A stretch of 64,000 bases of DNA from the NCBI GenBank assembly GCA_004570955.1, contig SPPL01000003.1:392921-456920 (forward strand), read 5' to 3'. Positions 1 to 8,435 of the stretch are shown one piece after another. Numbering within the stretch: the stretch's first letter is position 1; every line of letters starts with the position of its first letter. Under the pieces are notes generated by a model. That model was not told where the DNA came from. It saw nothing but the letters and a program-made list of their open reading frames with translations, and made no database searches. This DNA is from Jeotgalicoccus nanhaiensis (GTDB lineage: Bacteria; Bacillota; Bacilli; Staphylococcales; Salinicoccaceae). Made by a program: the position numbers and the translations under genes.

Positions 1-519
1 ACTCATGGTCAGCATCAGATCCTGGAAATATGCGAGATCAGCAAGCGGTCCAACGCCGTCGCCCATTAACTCAAGACCGTAAAAAAGGGCCCCGAATCCG
101 AAGAGGATTCTCCCTATGTTAATAATCTGATTGCCTTTAAAGAAAAACAGCATAAATGAACCCACAGCGAGAATCGGCAGAGAATATGCACCAATATCGA
201 GTCCGATAATAAATGCCGTAACTGTCGTACCGATATTGGCACCTAAAATAACGCCGATGGCTTGTCTGAGCGTCAGGAACCCTGCACTCACTAAACCGAT
301 AGTAATGGCAGTAGCGCCAGAGCTGCTTTGAATTAAGACGGTAACAATGATACCTGCAAGCACTCCTCTGACAGGGTTCGATGTCATACGGTTTAAAATA
401 TCCCGCAAACGATCGCCGGCAGCTGCCTGCAGGCCGTCGCCCATCTGTTTGATACCGTACAAGAAGATACCGAGTCCACCGAGGAACATGAAGATAACTT
501 CCATTGGACTAAGAGACAT
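1..519 (-). CDS. Na/Pi cotransporter family protein (5' part, runs off the window)
   Basis: Sodium-dependent phosphate symporter of the plasma membrane. Only the first 173 residues are present; the gene continues beyond position 1. The translated minus strand is very hydrophobic and carries the family signature QSSSGATA at residues 64-71 followed by GANIGTT at 93-99, the core of the PF02690 repeat (NptA/YjbB type). The ATG at 517-519 is preceded by a GGAGG-type ribosome site in the complement of 523-530. A full protein would normally have a second copy of the repeat and often a cytoplasmic PhoU-like C-terminus, which cannot be checked here. It is divergent from the HAD gene at 748, with a 228-bp AT-rich gap in which I see no firm promoter. 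Confidence 0.88.
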   Translation of the reverse strand, partial: MSLSPMEVIFMFLGGLGIFLYGIKQMGDGLQAAAGDRLRDILNRMTSNPVRGVLAGIIVTVLIQSSSGATAITIGLVSAGFLTLRQAIGVILGANIGTTVTAFIIGLDIGAYSLPILAVGSFMLFFFKGNQIINIGRILFGFGALFYGLELMGDGVGPLADLAYFQDLMLTMS

Positions 520-747
520 AAAGAGTCCTCCATATAATATTTAATTTACAAACTTTACTTTTCCTTATTGAACTATGCGATAAATTTACAATCTACTGTT
601 TATCATATTACAAAAAGGTGAAATTTAAAACATAAAAATCATTTATGACTTAAAAGTTCAAGTTGCCAGAAAATTTGTATAAATAGTCGACAATAGTAAG
701 GCGGTGTGAGAAACTGAAAATACATAAAAAATTACTGGAGTGTTATT

Positions 748-1860
748 ATGACAACGATTCTGTTTGATGTTGACGGTGTATTTTTAAGTGAAGAAAGATG
801 TTTTGATGTTTCTGCACTGACAGTTGAGGAATTGCTGTACAGTCCGCGTTATTTAAATTTAGATGGCCGAAAATTCGTAACGGATTATACAGAGGGCGAA
901 ATTAAAGATATCCGGAGAACGATTTTTGCTGATGATCAGGTGCTGAAACGCTTTAAGGAAGCAGGACTGAATTCAAACTGGGATATGCTGTTTATTACCT
1001 TTGCAATTATGTACATAGATATATTGAAACAGGAAAACTTAAATCTGGCTGATGTCGACGTGACGAATTTAAATGAAGTCGGAGATATGCTCGGAGAAGT
1101 ATCTGTAAATCCGGAAGCAGTGCTTGAATTTATTTCCCGGGAAAATTTCACTAAAGATGAAATTTACAGTGCTTTAATGAACTATGCCGGAACACTTCAG
1201 AATTTGAAAGATCCGAAAGACTTCAGTATGTACGGTCCGATATGGGAGCAGGGACACTTTAAATATCAGGAATGGTATTTAGGCAGTGAGCTTGTTGAAG
1301 CGGACACCGGCAAACCTGCTGAAGAACTGCAGAAACCGGGATTTATTTACGATGAAGAGTGGATTGTTGAACCGTCCTTGATTAAAGAAATGCTCGATGG
1401 ACTGAAAGTAAAAGGCTACACAGTGGGTGTTGCCACAGGAAGGCCAAGACAGGAAACGCTTCTGCCGTTTGAAGAAGGCGGCCTGCTGGAAGTATTCGAT
1501 GAACGCCGTATTTCAACTGCAAGTGAAGTGATGGAAGCGGAAGATAGAAATACTGCCGGTCATGCGCTGACAAAGCCGCACCCTTTCAGCTACTTATGGA
1601 GTCTGTATGTGCAGAACGATGCACTGTTTGAAGCAGCTGTTGACGGAAAAAACAAGAGCGATGAACAAATTTTTATCGTGGGTGACTCCGTAGCAGATTT
1701 TTACTGCGCCGATAAGATTGGGGCAGTATTTATTGCAACGCTGACAGGACTTACAGGACGTGAAATTATTGGTACATTTGAAGAGCTGAATGTACCGGAA
1801 CAGCAGATGCTGAAAGATGTACTGGATGTTCCCGATGCTGTGGAACGCTTAATTAAATAA
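748..1860 (+). CDS. HAD-superfamily hydrolase, possible phosphoserine phosphatase
   Basis: Predicted cytoplasmic phosphatase of the haloacid dehalogenase superfamily, 370 residues. All four HAD motifs are visible: the nucleophile/acid pair D7-x-D9 in FDVDG, motif II threonine T230 in VATGRP, lysine K276 in TKPHPF, and the acidic motif GDSVAD at 312-317. A long helical cap of about 200 residues separates motifs I and II, larger than in common C1-cap enzymes. It converges with serA and a class V aminotransferase; as I recall, staphylococci keep a similar trio, so it may supply the missing phosphoserine phosphatase step. That role is inference; another phosphomonoesterase or nucleotidase is equally possible. 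The 41-bp repeat array starts 11 bp after the stop codon. Confidence 0.85.
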   Translation: MTTILFDVDGVFLSEERCFDVSALTVEELLYSPRYLNLDGRKFVTDYTEGEIKDIRRTIFADDQVLKRFKEAGLNSNWDMLFITFAIMYIDILKQENLNLADVDVTNLNEVGDMLGEVSVNPEAVLEFISRENFTKDEIYSALMNYAGTLQNLKDPKDFSMYGPIWEQGHFKYQEWYLGSELVEADTGKPAEELQKPGFIYDEEWIVEPSLIKEMLDGLKVKGYTVGVATGRPRQETLLPFEEGGLLEVFDERRISTASEVMEAEDRNTAGHALTKPHPFSYLWSLYVQNDALFEAAVDGKNKSDEQIFIVGDSVADFYCADKIGAVFIATLTGLTGREIIGTFEELNVPEQQMLKDVLDVPDAVERLIK

Positions 1861-1871
1861 AAAGAAGCTGG

Positions 1872-2158
1872 GCTGGGGTACACATGAGATTCATTCATGC
1901 CAACCCTGGAGAGCTGGGGTACACATGAGCTTCCTTCATGCCAACCCTGGAGAGCTGGGGTACACATGAGCTTCCTTCATGCCAACCCTGGAGAGCTGGG
2001 ATACATATGAGCTTCTGTCATGCCAACCCTGGAGAGCTGGGATACATATGAGCTTCTGTCATGCCAACCCCAAGGAGCTGGGATACACATGAAACCCCGT
2101 CATGCCACCCCCAAGAAGCTCGGATACACATGAAACCCTGTCACGCAAACCTAAGGAC
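1872..2158 (+). repeat. Tandem array A1: seven 41-bp hairpin repeats
   Basis: Seven head-to-tail units whose GCTGGG or closely related starts fall at 1872, 1913, 1954, 1995, 2036, 2077 and 2118, an exact 41-bp period. Units 1-5 are nearly identical and units 6-7 diverge. Each unit holds an imperfect inverted repeat: left arm GGGTACACATGA or GGATACATATGA, a ~7-nt loop, right arm TCATGCCAACCC. Because 41 is not a multiple of three, the reading frame shifts each unit, so this is not a repeat protein. The same family recurs at 38781-38985 on the other strand. The array and its flank fill the 444-bp gap between the HAD stop codon and the serA stop codon. Confidence 0.95.
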
Positions 2159-2215
2159 CGGGCATTTACTCTCATGATAGTAGACTTGTCCGGCGATCGG
2201 TTTTTAATATATTTT
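2155..2215 (+). terminator. Possible terminator after the HAD gene and array A1
   Basis: CCGGGCA near 2158 can pair with TGTCCGG near 2195 with one G-U pair, and a T-run (GGTTTTTAAT) follows after a short GC-rich stretch. The loop is long, so this is a weak call. Confidence 0.35.
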
Positions 2216-2221
2216 ATTCTA

Positions 2222-2263
2222 TAAAAATAGGCTTGGAAATCTTAAACTTAAGATTTCCAAGCC
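2222..2263 (-). terminator. Rho-independent terminator of serA
   Basis: A perfect 16-bp inverted repeat (arms 2230-2245 and 2248-2263) with a 2-nt centre. Read on the minus strand it is followed by TATTTTTAT. It lies about 40 bp past the serA stop codon. Confidence 0.85.
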
Positions 2264-2304
2264 ATTTCTCTTATTGTTTCAAAACTTTTATTCCAGTCTC
2301 TTTT

Positions 2305-3900
2305 TTATCCGAGCTTAATCGTGTGGACTTTATGGATGTTTGGTATTTCTTTTATTTTTTCATAAGTTGCTTCCAGGACCTGGTTATCCAATATAAACAG
2401 AACCATGGCGTCGCCTTCCTTAGACAGCCGGGCCAGCTGCATAGAAGCGATATTCACTGAATCTTCGCCAAGTAGTGCCCCAAGTTCTCCGATAATACCG
2501 GGGCGGTCCGTGTGCTCTATAATGAGTATATTTTCTTCCGGTTTAAAGTCGATAGGATATTCGTTAATTTTTACGAGACGTTCTCCGTAGCCTGGGATAG
2601 TCGAGGCGCCGAGAGTAACGTGTTCGTTATCGTTGATAAGTTCAACTTCCAGATAGTTTGTGTAGCCGTCCGCTTTTGCTTTCTTCTCAACCTTGTAAGT
2701 TACATCCCGCTCATTTAAGTAGTACAGAGCGTTAATAATATTCACTTCGTCGCCGAAATGGGGTTTTAGCATGTTAGTCACGAAAGTACGTGTCAGAATA
2801 CTCGTATCATCTACCGCGATATCTCCATGATATTTGATTTTAATCTCCTGCGGCGGATTGTCGAGGAGCTGAATGCCGAACTGTCCCAAATGTTTCACGA
2901 TAGACATATAAGGTTTCAATTCTTCTGTGACAGAACTGCTGACTCGCGGTGCATTGACAGCATGAGTAATCTTATCGTCTTCAAAGTACTCGATAATTTC
3001 CTTCGATACACTGACGGCAACTTTTTCCTGAGCTTCAGCTGTAGAAGCTCCGAGATGCGGTGTTACCACAGTGCGGCGATGTGTCAGGAGTGCAGTGTTT
3101 TCCGGCGGCTCGGTAACAAATACATCGAGTGCGGCACCTTTTACAATGCCTGCATCAAGTGCTTCAAGTAAATCATCCTCATCGATAATCCCTCCGCGTG
3201 CCACATTAATAAGGTAGACACCACTCTTCTTACATTTGCTGAAGAAGTCTGCACCGACAATACCTTTGGTCTGAGGTGTCAGCGGTGTATGTACAGTGAT
3301 AAAATCTGCTGCAGCTGCCAGTTCATCAACTTCCATTTTAAGGATTTCGTTGTCACGGGCTTTTTCATCAGATAGGTACGGATCAAATGCTGCAATTTTC
3401 ATACCGAAACTTTTGGCACGTCTCGCAACGCCGAAGCCGATTTTTCCTGCGCCGATAATACCGAGAGTTTTGCCGTAAAGCTCCACTCCTTTATGAGCGC
3501 CACGGTTCCATGTACCATCTGTCAGCTCTTTATATGCTTCAGGAATATCGCGTGCCATCGACAGCATCATAGCGAGCGTATGTTCAGTGGCTGAAATAGT
3601 ATTGCCTTCAGGAGCGTTGACGACAATTACACCATGTTTGGTGGCTGCATCAATATCGATGTTATCAACGCCTACGCCTGCACGTGCAATCATCTTAAGT
3701 TTCTTCGCATGCTGGATAATACGTTCTGTAATTTTAGTCTGGCTTCGGACTATTGCTGCATCAAAATCATGGATTATATCGATAATCTGCGCTTCCGATA
3801 AGCCTTCCTGACGTGTAACTCTGAAGTTATCATTATCAATAAGTGCCTGTATCCCATCCTGGCTGACAGGGTCCAGTACGATTACGTTATGCTTGGTCAT
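2305..3900 (-). CDS. serA: D-3-phosphoglycerate dehydrogenase
   Basis: Oxidises 3-phosphoglycerate to 3-phosphohydroxypyruvate with NAD, the first step of serine synthesis. The 531-residue length fits the long SerA type: catalytic and NAD domains, then an intervening domain and a C-terminal ACT domain (about 455-531) that senses serine in characterised relatives. Visible motifs are the Rossmann GAGKIG at 150-155, catalytic R235 in NVARGG, E264, and H282 in TPHLGAST. The start codon lies inside the 3' end of the aminotransferase gene (14-nt overlap), so the two are translationally coupled. A strong hairpin terminator follows on the minus strand. Confidence 0.97.
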   Translation of the reverse strand: MTKHNVIVLDPVSQDGIQALIDNDNFRVTRQEGLSEAQIIDIIHDFDAAIVRSQTKITERIIQHAKKLKMIARAGVGVDNIDIDAATKHGVIVVNAPEGNTISATEHTLAMMLSMARDIPEAYKELTDGTWNRGAHKGVELYGKTLGIIGAGKIGFGVARRAKSFGMKIAAFDPYLSDEKARDNEILKMEVDELAAAADFITVHTPLTPQTKGIVGADFFSKCKKSGVYLINVARGGIIDEDDLLEALDAGIVKGAALDVFVTEPPENTALLTHRRTVVTPHLGASTAEAQEKVAVSVSKEIIEYFEDDKITHAVNAPRVSSSVTEELKPYMSIVKHLGQFGIQLLDNPPQEIKIKYHGDIAVDDTSILTRTFVTNMLKPHFGDEVNIINALYYLNERDVTYKVEKKAKADGYTNYLEVELINDNEHVTLGASTIPGYGERLVKINEYPIDFKPEENILIIEHTDRPGIIGELGALLGEDSVNIASMQLARLSKEGDAMVLFILDNQVLEATYEKIKEIPNIHKVHTIKLG

Positions 3901-5035
3901 ATAAACTCTCCTGGGCGGCAGTTAATGCTTTGCCGTAGTAGTTTTTGCTGCGCAGTCTGCTTAGAATATCTTCAAGGGCACTTAATATAGCGAGCATATC
4001 TTTCGGGAACATAAAGCCCATGTGGCCGATACGGATAATTTTTCCGGCGAGGTCTTTCTGACCGCCTGCTACCGAAATATGATAATCCTTTTCAAGCGTG
4101 TCTTTAATATGCGAAATCTCTTCAGGTGTCGAGGTGACGGCTGTTACTGTCGGCGAAGCCGCTGCTTCTTTGACGAAAAGTTCCAGCTCCAGCGCTTCAA
4201 TGCCGCGGCGGAGCATTTTCTGCATTTTTTTATGGCGTACAAATACTTCTTCAATTGTTTCTTCGTGTATCATATCGAGAACATCCTCGAGCCCCTGGTA
4301 CAGAGTGACTGCAGGTGTCTGCGGTGTGTAATCAACTTCGAGAGACTTAAAATACATTTTTAAATCCAGATAGTAGCGGCCATGACGAGAGTTATTTACT
4401 TTTTTTACAGCTCTGTCGTTCAGCGCAACAAATGCAAGTCCCGGAGGAAGCATCAGCGCTTTTTGGCTGCCCGACACGATGCAGTCGATTTTATCTCGCT
4501 GCATATTCATATCTGCGCCGCCGAGGGCACTGACCGCATCTACGATAAACAGCGTTTCTTCATTATAATTGTGAACGACATCAGCCAGTTCAGACAGCGG
4601 ATGCAGAACCGAGGTGGAAGTCTCGCATGCCTGAGTAAATACTGCAGTAACATTATCGAGTCCGTTAAGATATTCTTTAAAAGCTTTTGGATCAGCCGCT
4701 TCTCCCCATTTCACATCATAGATATGAACATTAAAGTTATAGCGTCCGGCAATATCGGCAAACTTGCCGCCGAATACGCCGCTGACAATTAAAACAACTG
4801 TATCGCCGTCATCAACAAGGTTAACCATAGCAGCTTCAAGTGCGCTGGTGCCTGATGAAGTCAATATAGCAACGGGATTATCTGTACCAAATAAAGGTTT
4901 CAGTTTTTCCTGAATGCCGGCTGACATTTCTTTGAAGCGGCTTGTTCTGTGACCGAAAATACCCTGGGACATTGCTTGATACGTGCGTCGGGCCACCGGA
5001 GTTGGTCCCGGTGTTAGCAGCAGTTCTTCTTGCAT
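3887..5035 (-). CDS. Class V aminotransferase (alanine-glyoxylate / serine-pyruvate type)
   Basis: PLP-dependent aminotransferase of 382 residues. The Schiff-base lysine is K192 in SGSQKALMLPP, and the PLP-pyridine aspartate is D166 in FIVDAVSALGG; the N-terminal LLTPGPTPV is typical of this family. The gene overlaps serA by 14 nt, so it most likely acts on the SerA product or on serine or glycine itself. Many staphylococci have this pair and no obvious SerC, which makes a phosphoserine-aminotransferase role plausible but unproven. The ribosome site is GGAGG before the ATG ending at 5035, with a TATAAT -10-like hexamer in the complement of 5071-5076. The alternative is a true serine-glyoxylate or alanine-glyoxylate enzyme. 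Confidence 0.9.
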   Translation of the reverse strand: MQEELLLTPGPTPVARRTYQAMSQGIFGHRTSRFKEMSAGIQEKLKPLFGTDNPVAILTSSGTSALEAAMVNLVDDGDTVVLIVSGVFGGKFADIAGRYNFNVHIYDVKWGEAADPKAFKEYLNGLDNVTAVFTQACETSTSVLHPLSELADVVHNYNEETLFIVDAVSALGGADMNMQRDKIDCIVSGSQKALMLPPGLAFVALNDRAVKKVNNSRHGRYYLDLKMYFKSLEVDYTPQTPAVTLYQGLEDVLDMIHEETIEEVFVRHKKMQKMLRRGIEALELELFVKEAAASPTVTAVTSTPEEISHIKDTLEKDYHISVAGGQKDLAGKIIRIGHMGFMFPKDMLAILSALEDILSRLRSKNYYGKALTAAQESLYDQA

Positions 5036-5070
5036 AGCGATTCCTCCTGTATAAACGAATAGTAAATTAC

Positions 5071-5076
5071 ATTATA
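5071..5076 (-). promoter_or_regulatory. -10-like hexamer upstream of the aminotransferase-serA pair
   Basis: The complement reads TATAAT in the 59-bp gap after the NadR-like gene, but there is no good -35 at 16-18 bp. It may be a weak promoter, with the pair otherwise transcribed from the NadR-like gene. Confidence 0.35.
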
Positions 5077-5094
5077 ACAGAAAAATCATTAAAT

Positions 5095-6147
5095 TCAGTT
5101 ACCTTTTCCTTTTTCTAAAATTTCATCGATCAGCGCATGAGCACGGTTGTAATTCTCAAGATATGTATCATTTAAAATGACCGCATGGTTCATTAAATTA
5201 TAATGTTCCAGCTGTTCGAGAAGCAGACTGTAAAATTTACGGTCGTAATCTGATGAGTCTTCTGGCGGCGGCATAATCAGAATCAGACTCCATGTCTGCA
5301 GATGAATATAATGTTCAAAAATCTGATTGACGTAATCCTGCTCGTCGTGAGCAGCGAGCATATTATGTACTTTTGAGTACAGGACATCGGTATCGGCGAA
5401 AAATATTTTGCGTGTTGCATTGGAATGGATATGGCGGCGGTTCAGTTCGAACTGACCGATGCCGATGGCATGAAAATCTTTAGCATCAAGATCGGGTGAT
5501 TTCAGCTGATGGTCTTCAAAATATTCTTCAGCATATTCGATGGAACAGCTCGTAGAATATCTCCGGGCCAAATCTTCAATGAGCATTGATTTACCGCTGT
5601 TTGGAGCGCCGGTAACAAGGACGTTCTGTACAAAGAAGCGGCGGAAAGGACGGGTAACGTAGTCCCAGTTTAATATAGGTGTTTCCCTAATTTCAGTCCC
5701 GCTGATACCAAGAATTTTTCTGTCCACCATAGTCATATGAATATCAATCTCCGGCCACTTATCATTGAAGTAACTTTCAAGCGGTTCTATATATTCCCTC
5801 TCGCCCATATAAAATGTGGCACTTTCAACATCAAAATCGAGGGCATCTTTAGTTTGACGAATAAGACTTTCGAGCATTTCAAGCCACGGCTGCCAGCCGG
5901 CAGGATAACGCGGAATATCTGTTTCGTTGAGTTCAAGGATCGAGACATTGTTGTCGTGCCGGAGCAGCTGGCGCATCGACCGGGTACGGTGTGCCAGATT
6001 CATGCCGATCCGGTCGCCCCGATCACCTTCGTAACCGCTAATAATTACAGCGGCATGCTTATTTTCTCTTTTTGCTCTGACAATTTGTTCGAAGTGACCG
6101 ACGTGACAAGGTGCAAATGTACCAAAATATATACCGAGGTCTCTCAT
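5095..6147 (-). CDS. NadR-like bifunctional NMN adenylyltransferase / ribosylnicotinamide kinase
   Basis: Predicted to phosphorylate nicotinamide riboside and adenylate NMN to NAD. The 350-residue protein has an N-terminal nucleotidyltransferase domain with GTF at 9-11, the HxGH signature H15-V-G-H18 and the closing ISGTEIR motif at 148-154. A C-terminal P-loop kinase domain follows, with Walker A GAPNSGKS at 180-187. There is no N-terminal helix-turn-helix, so unlike enterobacterial NadR it is not a repressor. No PnuC transporter gene is adjacent. It lies 59 bp upstream of the aminotransferase-serA pair on the same strand. A perfect palindrome at 6202-6215 precedes it and could be an operator. 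Confidence 0.88.
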   Translation of the reverse strand: MRDLGIYFGTFAPCHVGHFEQIVRAKRENKHAAVIISGYEGDRGDRIGMNLAHRTRSMRQLLRHDNNVSILELNETDIPRYPAGWQPWLEMLESLIRQTKDALDFDVESATFYMGEREYIEPLESYFNDKWPEIDIHMTMVDRKILGISGTEIRETPILNWDYVTRPFRRFFVQNVLVTGAPNSGKSMLIEDLARRYSTSCSIEYAEEYFEDHQLKSPDLDAKDFHAIGIGQFELNRRHIHSNATRKIFFADTDVLYSKVHNMLAAHDEQDYVNQIFEHYIHLQTWSLILIMPPPEDSSDYDRKFYSLLLEQLEHYNLMNHAVILNDTYLENYNRAHALIDEILEKGKGN

Positions 6148-6201
6148 ATTTATCTACTCCCTAAACCAGATGATTTCAAAAGAACTGTATACTAAAATAT
6201 G

Positions 6202-6215
6202 CTACAATATTGTAG
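6202..6215. promoter_or_regulatory. 14-bp palindrome upstream of the NadR-like gene
   Basis: CTACAATATTGTAG is a perfect palindrome lying between the stop of the 82-residue gene and the NadR-like start. On the minus strand it overlaps a weak -35 (TTCTAC) 17 bp from TAGTAT. Candidate operator only. Confidence 0.4.
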
Positions 6216-6218
6216 AAA

Positions 6219-6467
6219 TTAAATGTAAATAAGCAGGATGGCAGCAAAATGCAGCAGACCGGTTAGAATCGTTAGGACTGCTATAATTTTAGTACTTTTG
6301 GATGCACCGGCAATGAGGAATAATACAGACAGTATAATAGAGATTGCCATGAAAATTATCCTTGTGCTGAGCAGAGCAATGAGCTCATCATGCTGGTAAG
6401 AGGTTGAAATATTAATTAAGCTGTAAATGTTAAATGCTGCAAATAAAATTAAAATAATCTGTTTCAT
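6219..6467 (-). CDS. Small membrane protein, unknown function
   Basis: An 82-residue hydrophobic protein that I do not recognise. Three transmembrane segments are likely at about 2-20, 34-54 and 60-81, separated by a short polar stretch (residues 21-28, STSYQHDE) and by GASKSTK. It reads upstream of the NadR-like gene on the same strand with a 71-bp gap and is divergent from femX. The start at 6467 follows a GGGAG-type ribosome site in the complement of about 6476-6484. No catalytic motif is visible. Confidence 0.7.
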   Translation of the reverse strand: MKQIILILFAAFNIYSLINISTSYQHDELIALLSTRIIFMAISIILSVLFLIAGASKSTKIIAVLTILTGLLHFAAILLIYI

Positions 6468-6532
6468 TTTTGCACGCTCCCTTTGGGATTTTATTATATC
6501 AGAAATAATCGAGAAATGATTGGTGAGAAACT

Positions 6533-7786
6533 ATGGTTGAACTACTGAATATTACAGATGAAATGCACGATGAATTTGTTATGTCCCATCCGTCAGGAGA
6601 TTTGCTGCAGCTGACATCATGGGCAGGTTCAAAGGAATTAACAGGCTGGTACTCAAGGCGCATAGCTGTCGGGCGGAACGGCAAAGTTGAAGGAGCGGCG
6701 CTGCTCCTGTTTAAAAAAGTGCCGAAAACATTTTTCACTATGTGTTATGCCTCCCGGGGTTTCGTCTGTGATTACAAGGACAAAGAAGTTGTCCGCGCAC
6801 TGCTCGAAGCGGCCAAGAAAATTGCAGCGGATGAAAAGTCCTATACGATTAAAATAGATCCGGACATTCCCGCTGAAGGCAATGAAGATACAATAGAATA
6901 CCTGAAATCCCTCGGTTTTAAACACCACGGTCTTACAGACGGAATGAGCAAAGATGTTATCCAGCCCCGTACGACGATGGTGACGGATATCAGTGTTGAT
7001 GATAAACTGCTGCTGCAGAGTTTCGAGCGCAACAACCGCACGAAAGTCCGCAATTCTCTTCGCGCGGGAACGACGGTGTATAAGGCAGCGAGAGAAGAAT
7101 TGCCTGACTTTGTTAAGCTGATGAAAGAGACCGGCGAACGCGACGGTTTCTTAACGAGAGATATTACTTACTTTGAATCGCTGTATGATAACTTAAATCC
7201 AGAAGGCCACATGGAACTGTTTATGGTAAAACTGATGCCGGAAGAAGCTTTGCAGGCTCTTGAAAACGATATTGCCAAGGTGGAAAAAGATATCAGGAAA
7301 GCGGAAAAAATTAAAGATGAACAGAAGAAGCAAAATCAGCTTGAAAACTTAAATAAGCGTATGGCAAAAGTTCAGGCGCAGTTTGAAGGCATGAATGAAA
7401 TTCAGCGTACACATCCGGACGGGGTTCTTTTGTCAGGAGCGCTCTATGCCCAGGCCGGTCATAAATCTTATTACCTCTACGGAGCATCTTCAAACGATTT
7501 CAGGGAGTTTCTACCGAATCATCACATGCAGTGGCATATGATGCAGTATGCAAGAGAACACGGGGCAGTGACATATGACTTCGGCGGTGTATCGGTTGAG
7601 CCCGATAAAGAGGATGAACATTTTGGGCTGTGGCAATTTAAAAAAGTATGGGGCACAGAAGTATCAGATAAAATTGGTGAATTTGATTATGTAATAAACC
7701 GTCCTCTGTATACCATGGCGGAAGTGATGTTTCCGCTGTTCCAGAAAAGTAAAATGCAGCTGAATAGAATACTTAAAAGAAGATAA
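6533..7786 (+). CDS. femX: FemX/FmhB-type lipid II:glycine glycyltransferase
   Basis: Adds the first residue of the interpeptide bridge to the lysine of lipid II using aminoacyl-tRNA, at the inner face of the membrane. The 417-residue length is close to the 421 of S. aureus FmhB, and many stretches match what I recall of it, for example HPSGDLLQLT near the N-terminus, SFERNNRTKVR, TGERDGFLTRDI and the late SYYLYGASSN and PNHHMQ. Two GNAT-like lobes are interrupted by a lysine- and glutamate-rich helical arm at about residues 240-290, as in the FemABX family. The gene stands alone with its own terminator. It is essential in S. aureus; an Ala- or Ser-adding relative cannot be excluded from sequence. 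Confidence 0.92.
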   Translation: MVELLNITDEMHDEFVMSHPSGDLLQLTSWAGSKELTGWYSRRIAVGRNGKVEGAALLLFKKVPKTFFTMCYASRGFVCDYKDKEVVRALLEAAKKIAADEKSYTIKIDPDIPAEGNEDTIEYLKSLGFKHHGLTDGMSKDVIQPRTTMVTDISVDDKLLLQSFERNNRTKVRNSLRAGTTVYKAAREELPDFVKLMKETGERDGFLTRDITYFESLYDNLNPEGHMELFMVKLMPEEALQALENDIAKVEKDIRKAEKIKDEQKKQNQLENLNKRMAKVQAQFEGMNEIQRTHPDGVLLSGALYAQAGHKSYYLYGASSNDFREFLPNHHMQWHMMQYAREHGAVTYDFGGVSVEPDKEDEHFGLWQFKKVWGTEVSDKIGEFDYVINRPLYTMAEVMFPLFQKSKMQLNRILKRR

Positions 7787-7793
7787 TAGTAAA

Positions 7794-7826
7794 AAAGATC
7801 CATCCGGGTACTCCGGATGGATCTTT
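7794..7826. terminator. Bidirectional terminator between femX and the 7830 gene
   Basis: A 14-bp perfect stem (7794-7807 with 7813-7826) and a 5-nt loop. The A-rich 5' flank and T-rich 3' end let it serve both convergent genes. Confidence 0.85.
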
Positions 7827-7829
7827 CGC

Positions 7830-8105
7830 TTATAAATAATAAGGCTGCATTATAGCAATATACAATATAAACAGCACGGACGCACACGAGATAATAATCA
7901 GCGCGAGTGAAAAGTAAGAGTGCATATTCCGGCTTTCATTCAGATGAGGCTCTGAGCGGAAAGCCCGGATGCCTGTAATAATAGCCAGCGCTGCGAGAGT
8001 GAACCAGATATAAATGTTGTAGAAAATAATGCCGTCGTTAATCGAATAATTTATAAAGAACAGTATCTGTATTAACATCAGCAGTATTAGGATAACACGT
8101 CTCAT
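7830..8105 (-). CDS. Small membrane protein, unknown function
   Basis: Predicted 91-residue membrane protein with about three transmembrane segments and no recognised family. I chose the ATG ending at 8105 because a GGAG lies 8 nt upstream; the in-frame GTG at 8109-8111 is only 2 nt from that site. It is the last gene of a minus-strand group behind an MFS exporter and a second small membrane protein, so it may assist or be co-regulated with the exporter. It ends next to the bidirectional terminator at 7794-7826. Confidence 0.7.
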   Translation of the reverse strand: MRRVILILLMLIQILFFINYSINDGIIFYNIYIWFTLAALAIITGIRAFRSEPHLNESRNMHSYFSLALIIISCASVLFILYIAIMQPYYL

Positions 8106-8117
8106 GTACACATCTCC

Positions 8118-8435
8118 TTACAGCGTGAGCAGTATTATTATAAGTACAAGCGCCATCGTCAGCGTAAAGGCATGAACTAAAAATAAATTTTCGCGGTCGC
8201 CTTTTGATTCTTTAAAAGCTGTAATTTCAACTGACAGAACAATACATAAAGAAAGTGCCAGTACGATAAAAATATCCGGGCTGGTCAGTGACAGACTGAA
8301 TGTAATTGTCATCATTAAAAATGCAGCGCCGGAAATATAACGTGCAACGTCAAGAACGCGCGACCGCATATTTAAAATGGTAGCAGCACTGATAACGATA
8401 TAAATTAAAAGCATGAGGAGCGTTAGTAAGGTCAT
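8118..8435 (-). CDS. Small membrane protein, unknown function
   Basis: A 105-residue protein with three to four hydrophobic segments (about 2-18, 32-50, 56-72 and 84-104). I do not recognise a family. Its start codon overlaps the MFS stop codon (ATGA type), and the next membrane gene starts 12 nt after its end, so the three are translationally coupled. Pairing an exporter with two small membrane proteins suggests accessory or stress-related membrane functions, but nothing in the sequence states a role. Confidence 0.72.
   Translation of the reverse strand: MTLLTLLMLLIYIVISAATILNMRSRVLDVARYISGAAFLMMTITFSLSLTSPDIFIVLALSLCIVLSVEITAFKESKGDRENLFLVHAFTLTMALVLIIILLTL

Noticed and set aside
131..544. 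Two plus-strand ORFs near the window start
   Set aside because: They lie antisense to the Na/Pi cotransporter reading frame, which has clear family motifs and a ribosome site.
1701..1967. Minus-strand ORF with a repeated CTPALQGWHE-like peptide
   Set aside because: It is a translation of the 41-bp repeats; the period is not a multiple of three, there is no ribosome site, and it runs into the HAD gene.
1872..2158. Repeats considered as staphylococcal STAR elements or an origin with iterons
   Set aside because: The sequence does not match the STAR core I know of, and there is no replication gene nearby.
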